This document shows positions 60,913 through 64,000 of a stretch of 64,000 nt of DNA, piece after piece (the stretch's first letter is position 1; the number at the start of each line of letters is the position of its first letter). The notes under the pieces are model-generated. The model was not told the origin of the DNA. It was given only the letters and a program-made list of their open reading frames with translations, and ran no database searches. Source of the DNA: VXNE01 sp965203615 (GTDB lineage: Bacteria; Pseudomonadota; Gammaproteobacteria; Pseudomonadales; Azotimanducaceae); assembly GCA_965203615.1 (NCBI GenBank), contig OZ241900.1, forward strand, positions 3,720,001 through 3,784,000. Direction: 5' to 3'. Position numbers and translations under genes: made by a program.

Positions 60913-62651
60913 TGTCGCTGACGGCGCTCACCTATCTCGTTGTCGGGGCCACCTTCGCGCTCTACGTAGGCATCGCGTTCTGGTCCAAGGCCCGGGACAC
61001 GGGCGACTTCTACGTCGCGGGCAAGCACGTGCACCCCGTCGCCAACGGCATGGCGACGGCGGCCGACTGGATGTCCGCCGCGTCGTTCATTTCGATGGCC
61101 GGACTGATCGCGTACCTGGGCTACGGGGGTTCGGTGTACCTCATGGGCTGGACCGGCGGCTACGTACTCCTGGCACTCCTGATCGCCCCGTATCTGCGCC
61201 GGTTCGGCAAGTTCACCGTGCCGGAATTCATCGGCGAGCGGTACTACTCGCGGACCGCGCGGGTCGTCGCGGTGATCTGTCTCATCGTCATTTCGTTTAC
61301 CTACGTGGCGGGACAGATGCGCGGCGTCGGCATCGTGTTCTCGCGCTTTCTCGGCGTCGATGTCGCCACCGGCCTGTTCGTCGGCATGGGCGTGGTGTTC
61401 TTCTACGCGGTGCTCGGCGGAATGAAGGGCATCACCTATACGCAGGTGGCGCAGTACTGCGTCCTCATCTTCGCCTACACGGTGCCGGCGGTCTTCATCT
61501 CGCTGCAGGTCACGGGCATCCCCATCCCGCAGATCGCCTTTGGCGCCAACGTGTCGGGCGAGGACGTTTCCCTGCTGGCGAAACTCGACCAGGTCGTCAC
61601 CGATCTCGGCTTCGCCGCCTATACCAGCGGCGCGAAGGGTCACGTCGACATGTTCTTCATCACGCTGGCGCTCATGCTCGGTACCGCGGGGCTGCCCCAT
61701 GTCGTCGTGCGTTTCTTCACCGTGCCGAGGGTGCGCGATGCGCGGATATCCGCGGGCTGGGCGCTCCTCTTCATCGCCATCCTGTACACCACCGCGCCGG
61801 CGGTGGGTGCGCTGGCGCGTCTGAATCTCACCACCACCATCCAGGCCGGTCCGGTGGGAGAGGCGGATGCGAACCTCGCCTACGCGGAGCGGCCGGAGTG
61901 GTTCAGGACCTGGGAAGAAACGGGTCTGCTCAGGGTCTCGGACAACAACGGCGATGGCCGGATCCAGTACTACAACGACGCCAACCCGGAATTCGCCGAA
62001 CGGGCCCGGGAGTATGGCTGGCAAGGCAACGAGTTGACCGTGGACCGCGACATCATCGTCCTCGCCAATCCGGAGATCGCGGGGCTTCCCGACTGGGTCG
62101 TGGCGCTGGTGGCGGCGGGCGGCATCGCGGCGGCGCTATCGACCGCCGCGGGGTTGCTGCTGGTCATCTCGGCGGCGGTGTCCCACGACCTCCTGAAGGG
62201 CGTCATCGCGCCGCGCATTTCGGAAAGGCAGGAGTTGCTTGCGGGCCGCATCAGCGCCGCCGCCGCGGTGATGGTGGCGGGCTACCTCGGCTTCGATCCG
62301 CCGGGGTTTGTGGCCGAAGTGGTGGCGCTCGCTTTCGGCATCGCGGCCTCGTCGCTTTTCCCGGTGATCCTGCTCGGCATATTCAGCCTCCGTGTCAATC
62401 GCGAGGGCGCCATTGCCGGCATGCTTAGCGGTCTGCTGTTCACGGTCGGCTACATCCTGTATTTCAAGGCGTACATGGCGCCCCTTGGCGGCAACGTGGC
62501 GGACAACTGGCTGTTCGGGATCTCGCCCGAAGGCATCGGCGTTCTGGGCGCCGCCCTGAACATGGCCGTCGCCATAGGTGTGAGCGCGGTGACGCGCCGG
62601 CCGCCGGAGAGCGTACGGGAACTGGTGGAGCGGATTCGCCTGCCGGCCTGA
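60912..62651 (+). CDS. sodium:solute symporter, VC_2705 subfamily
   Basis: ATG 60912 gives 579 residues with about 13 membrane helices. FYVAGKHVHPVANGMATAAD, MSAASFISMAGLIAYLGYGG and GTAGLPHVVVRFFTVPRVRDAR are SSS-family segments. A large loop near residues 335-385 holds DNNGDGRIQYYND, a good EF-hand-like Ca loop. Related transporters move acetate or similar small organic acids with sodium; the substrate here is not proven. It acts with the DUF4212 subunit. Confidence 0.9.
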   Translation: MSLTALTYLVVGATFALYVGIAFWSKARDTGDFYVAGKHVHPVANGMATAADWMSAASFISMAGLIAYLGYGGSVYLMGWTGGYVLLALLIAPYLRRFGKFTVPEFIGERYYSRTARVVAVICLIVISFTYVAGQMRGVGIVFSRFLGVDVATGLFVGMGVVFFYAVLGGMKGITYTQVAQYCVLIFAYTVPAVFISLQVTGIPIPQIAFGANVSGEDVSLLAKLDQVVTDLGFAAYTSGAKGHVDMFFITLALMLGTAGLPHVVVRFFTVPRVRDARISAGWALLFIAILYTTAPAVGALARLNLTTTIQAGPVGEADANLAYAERPEWFRTWEETGLLRVSDNNGDGRIQYYNDANPEFAERAREYGWQGNELTVDRDIIVLANPEIAGLPDWVVALVAAGGIAAALSTAAGLLLVISAAVSHDLLKGVIAPRISERQELLAGRISAAAAVMVAGYLGFDPPGFVAEVVALAFGIAASSLFPVILLGIFSLRVNREGAIAGMLSGLLFTVGYILYFKAYMAPLGGNVADNWLFGISPEGIGVLGAALNMAVAIGVSAVTRRPPESVRELVERIRLPA

Positions 62652-62670
62652 CGCGTTGCTTTTCCGGGCC

Positions 62671-63732
62671 TCAGTCGGCGTGGTCGCGGCGCCGGCGCGA
62701 GGCGGCGGCGAGCTTCTCCAGGCATGCGACGGTATCGTCCCAGCCGATGCAGCCGTCGGTGACGCTCTGCCCGTACACCAGTTCGTCGGCGTCGATGGAC
62801 TGCGAGCCGCCCACGAGGTTGCTCTCGATCATGACGCCCATGATGAGCCTCTCGCCGCCTTCCAGTTGTCCGCAGATGTCGTCGCAGACGTTGATCTGGC
62901 GGTTGGGGTCCCGCTGCGCGTTGGCGTGGCTCATGTCGACCATGACGCTGTCTGTCAGCCCCGCCTGCTCGAGAATCTTGGCGGCGTAGTGCACGGAAGG
63001 GTTGTCGTAGTTCGTCTCGCCGCCTCCTCCTCGAAGAATGATGTGGCAATCGCCGTTGCCCGCCGTCTGGAAAATCGCCGAATGCCCCGCCTTCGTGACC
63101 GAAAGGAAGACATGCTCGTTGGTCGCCGACTTCACGGCGTCCGCCGCGACCTGGATGTTGCCGTTGGTGCTGTTCTTGAAGCCGACCGGGCAGGACAGGC
63201 CGGACGCGAGCTGACGGTGGATCTGGCTCTCCGTCGTGCGCGCGCCGATCGCGCCCCAGCACACCAGGTCGCCGTAGTACTGCGGCGAAATGGGATCCAG
63301 GTATTCCGTGCCCGTTCCCAATCCGAGATCGACGATATCGTGTAGCAGTTGCCGGGCGGTGCGCAGTCCGAGGTTGATGTCGAATGTGCCGTCGAGGTGG
63401 GGATCGTTGATCAGCCCCTTCCAACCCACGGTCGTGCGCGGTTTCTCGAAGTAGACCCGCATGATGATGCACAGGTCTTCGGCAAACCTGTTCGCCTGTT
63501 CCACCAGGCGTTCGGCATATTCCATCGCGGCCTTGGGGTCATGGATCGAGCAGGGGCCCGCCACCACCGCCAGGCGGTCATCGCGTCCGGCAATGATGTC
63601 GCTCAATCGGCGCCGCAGGCTGAACACGAGTTGCGAAGCGCGCTGGGAGATCGGCAGTTCCTCGATCAGGTACTCCGGAGCGGCGGCTTCTTCCATGCCG
63701 GAGATTCGCACGTCGTCGGTGAGGTATTGCAT
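62671..63732 (-). CDS. aroG: 3-deoxy-7-phosphoheptulonate (DAHP) synthase, class I
   Basis: ATG 63732 gives 353 residues. LAVVAGPCSIHDPKAAMEYA, RVYFEKPRTTVGWKGLINDP, WGAIGARTTESQIHRQLASG, PVGFKNSTNGNIQVAADAV and MVDMSHANAQRD are all type I-alpha signatures. It condenses PEP with erythrose 4-phosphate to start the shikimate pathway. Which aromatic amino acid inhibits it cannot be read, so aroG is by similarity to the group. It is alone and diverges from the gene at the right edge. Confidence 0.94.
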   Translation of the reverse strand: MQYLTDDVRISGMEEAAAPEYLIEELPISQRASQLVFSLRRRLSDIIAGRDDRLAVVAGPCSIHDPKAAMEYAERLVEQANRFAEDLCIIMRVYFEKPRTTVGWKGLINDPHLDGTFDINLGLRTARQLLHDIVDLGLGTGTEYLDPISPQYYGDLVCWGAIGARTTESQIHRQLASGLSCPVGFKNSTNGNIQVAADAVKSATNEHVFLSVTKAGHSAIFQTAGNGDCHIILRGGGGETNYDNPSVHYAAKILEQAGLTDSVMVDMSHANAQRDPNRQINVCDDICGQLEGGERLIMGVMIESNLVGGSQSIDADELVYGQSVTDGCIGWDDTVACLEKLAAASRRRRDHAD

Positions 63733-63800
63733 TTTCCGTCTGTCCTGGTTCGGTCGCGATCCTAATGTAAGGGCGCAGGCCGCTGATGTACACTTGCTCG

Positions 63801-64000
63801 ATGCTCCCTCCCGCTTCCCTGGCATATCTCGATGCCCTCGGCATCGATGTCTGGGTGCGGCGCGAACTGCTGGCGGAGCGGTCCGAGGCGGCCGAACGGG
63901 CGCGGATGCGCGAGTCGAAACCGGATGTCACCGAAGCGCGATCGCGCGTTGGTAAGCCGATCGCCGAGCGGGTCGCCGAGCCCGCCGGCGGGGCGGTTGA
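63801..64000 (+). CDS. partial gene at right edge, possibly uracil-DNA glycosylase N-terminus
   Basis: From ATG 63801 (an in-frame ATG at 63786 is also possible) the frame runs open to the window end. SLAYLDALGIDVWVRREL then ERSEAAERARMRESK is followed by an Ala/Glu-rich linker. YLDALGIDVW resembles the short N-terminal motif of some family-4 uracil-DNA glycosylases of gammaproteobacteria, before their linker. No catalytic segment is inside the window, so this is weak. Confidence 0.4.
   Translation, partial: MLPPASLAYLDALGIDVWVRRELLAERSEAAERARMRESKPDVTEARSRVGKPIAERVAEPAGGAV

Overview
This window is a high-GC chromosomal segment, most likely from an uncultured gammaproteobacterium. The evidence is the housekeeping content and order: ispB facing rplU-rpmA-obgE-proB, rpsT facing murJ-ribF-lspA, a pilE-V-W-X minor pilin block, bamD facing rluD, ilvB-ilvH-ilvC-pssA, msrPQ and a type I DAHP synthase. 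ATG, GTG and TTG starts are all used, and some genes seem to have almost no 5' leader. I cannot name a genus from sequence alone.

Layout. 1-0.45 kb: remnant of an IS110-type transposase. 0.6-7.6 kb: three tandem paralogous TMTC-like membrane/TPR proteins. 7.7-12.4 kb: a GspC-like protein, a GspD-type secretin and an exported protein with a strong promoter and terminator. 12.6-17.6 kb: small membrane protein, GT-C mannosyltransferase-like protein, repetitive coiled-coil membrane protein, phosphopantetheinyl transferase, a frameshifted pyrimidine-dimer glycosylase and a HigBA toxin-antitoxin pair. 17.8-23.4 kb: two oppositely oriented arrays of a short GATGCGTGTCCC-type repeat around an acyl-CoA ligase, a sulfotransferase, a hairpin repeat cluster and an Rpn-type nuclease gene whose 3' end is repeated in tandem. 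23.5-33.3 kb: FAN1-like nuclease plus Rad3/DinG-type helicase, pyruvate kinase, and a MORN protein - Ser/Thr kinase - DUF2891 operon.

33.4-41.5 kb is an accessory mosaic. It holds a TolB-like/TPR protein, a transposase remnant of the ISNCY type, a DUF2335 membrane protein, a broken two-TM protein, a 1.8-kb segment bounded by tRNA-Pro and an exact 60-bp copy of its 3' end, an AbiEi-type antitoxin without its toxin, and a PD-(D/E)XK-like gene lying between a decayed and an intact copy of the ispB 3' end.

41.5-64 kb is a dense conserved block: isoprenoid and ribosome genes, proline, lipid II flippase, flavin, lipoprotein signal peptidase, type IV minor pilins, outer-membrane assembly (BamD), pseudouridylation, branched-chain amino acids, phosphatidylserine, periplasmic methionine-sulfoxide repair, a DUF4212/sodium symporter pair and DAHP synthase. 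A last gene runs off the right edge.

The best candidates for something undescribed are the tRNA-Pro-flanked mini-island with its ClpP-fold protease and small partner ORFs, the ispB-flanked nuclease-like gene, and the paired inverted short-repeat arrays. All calls come from reading the sequence; no database search was run.
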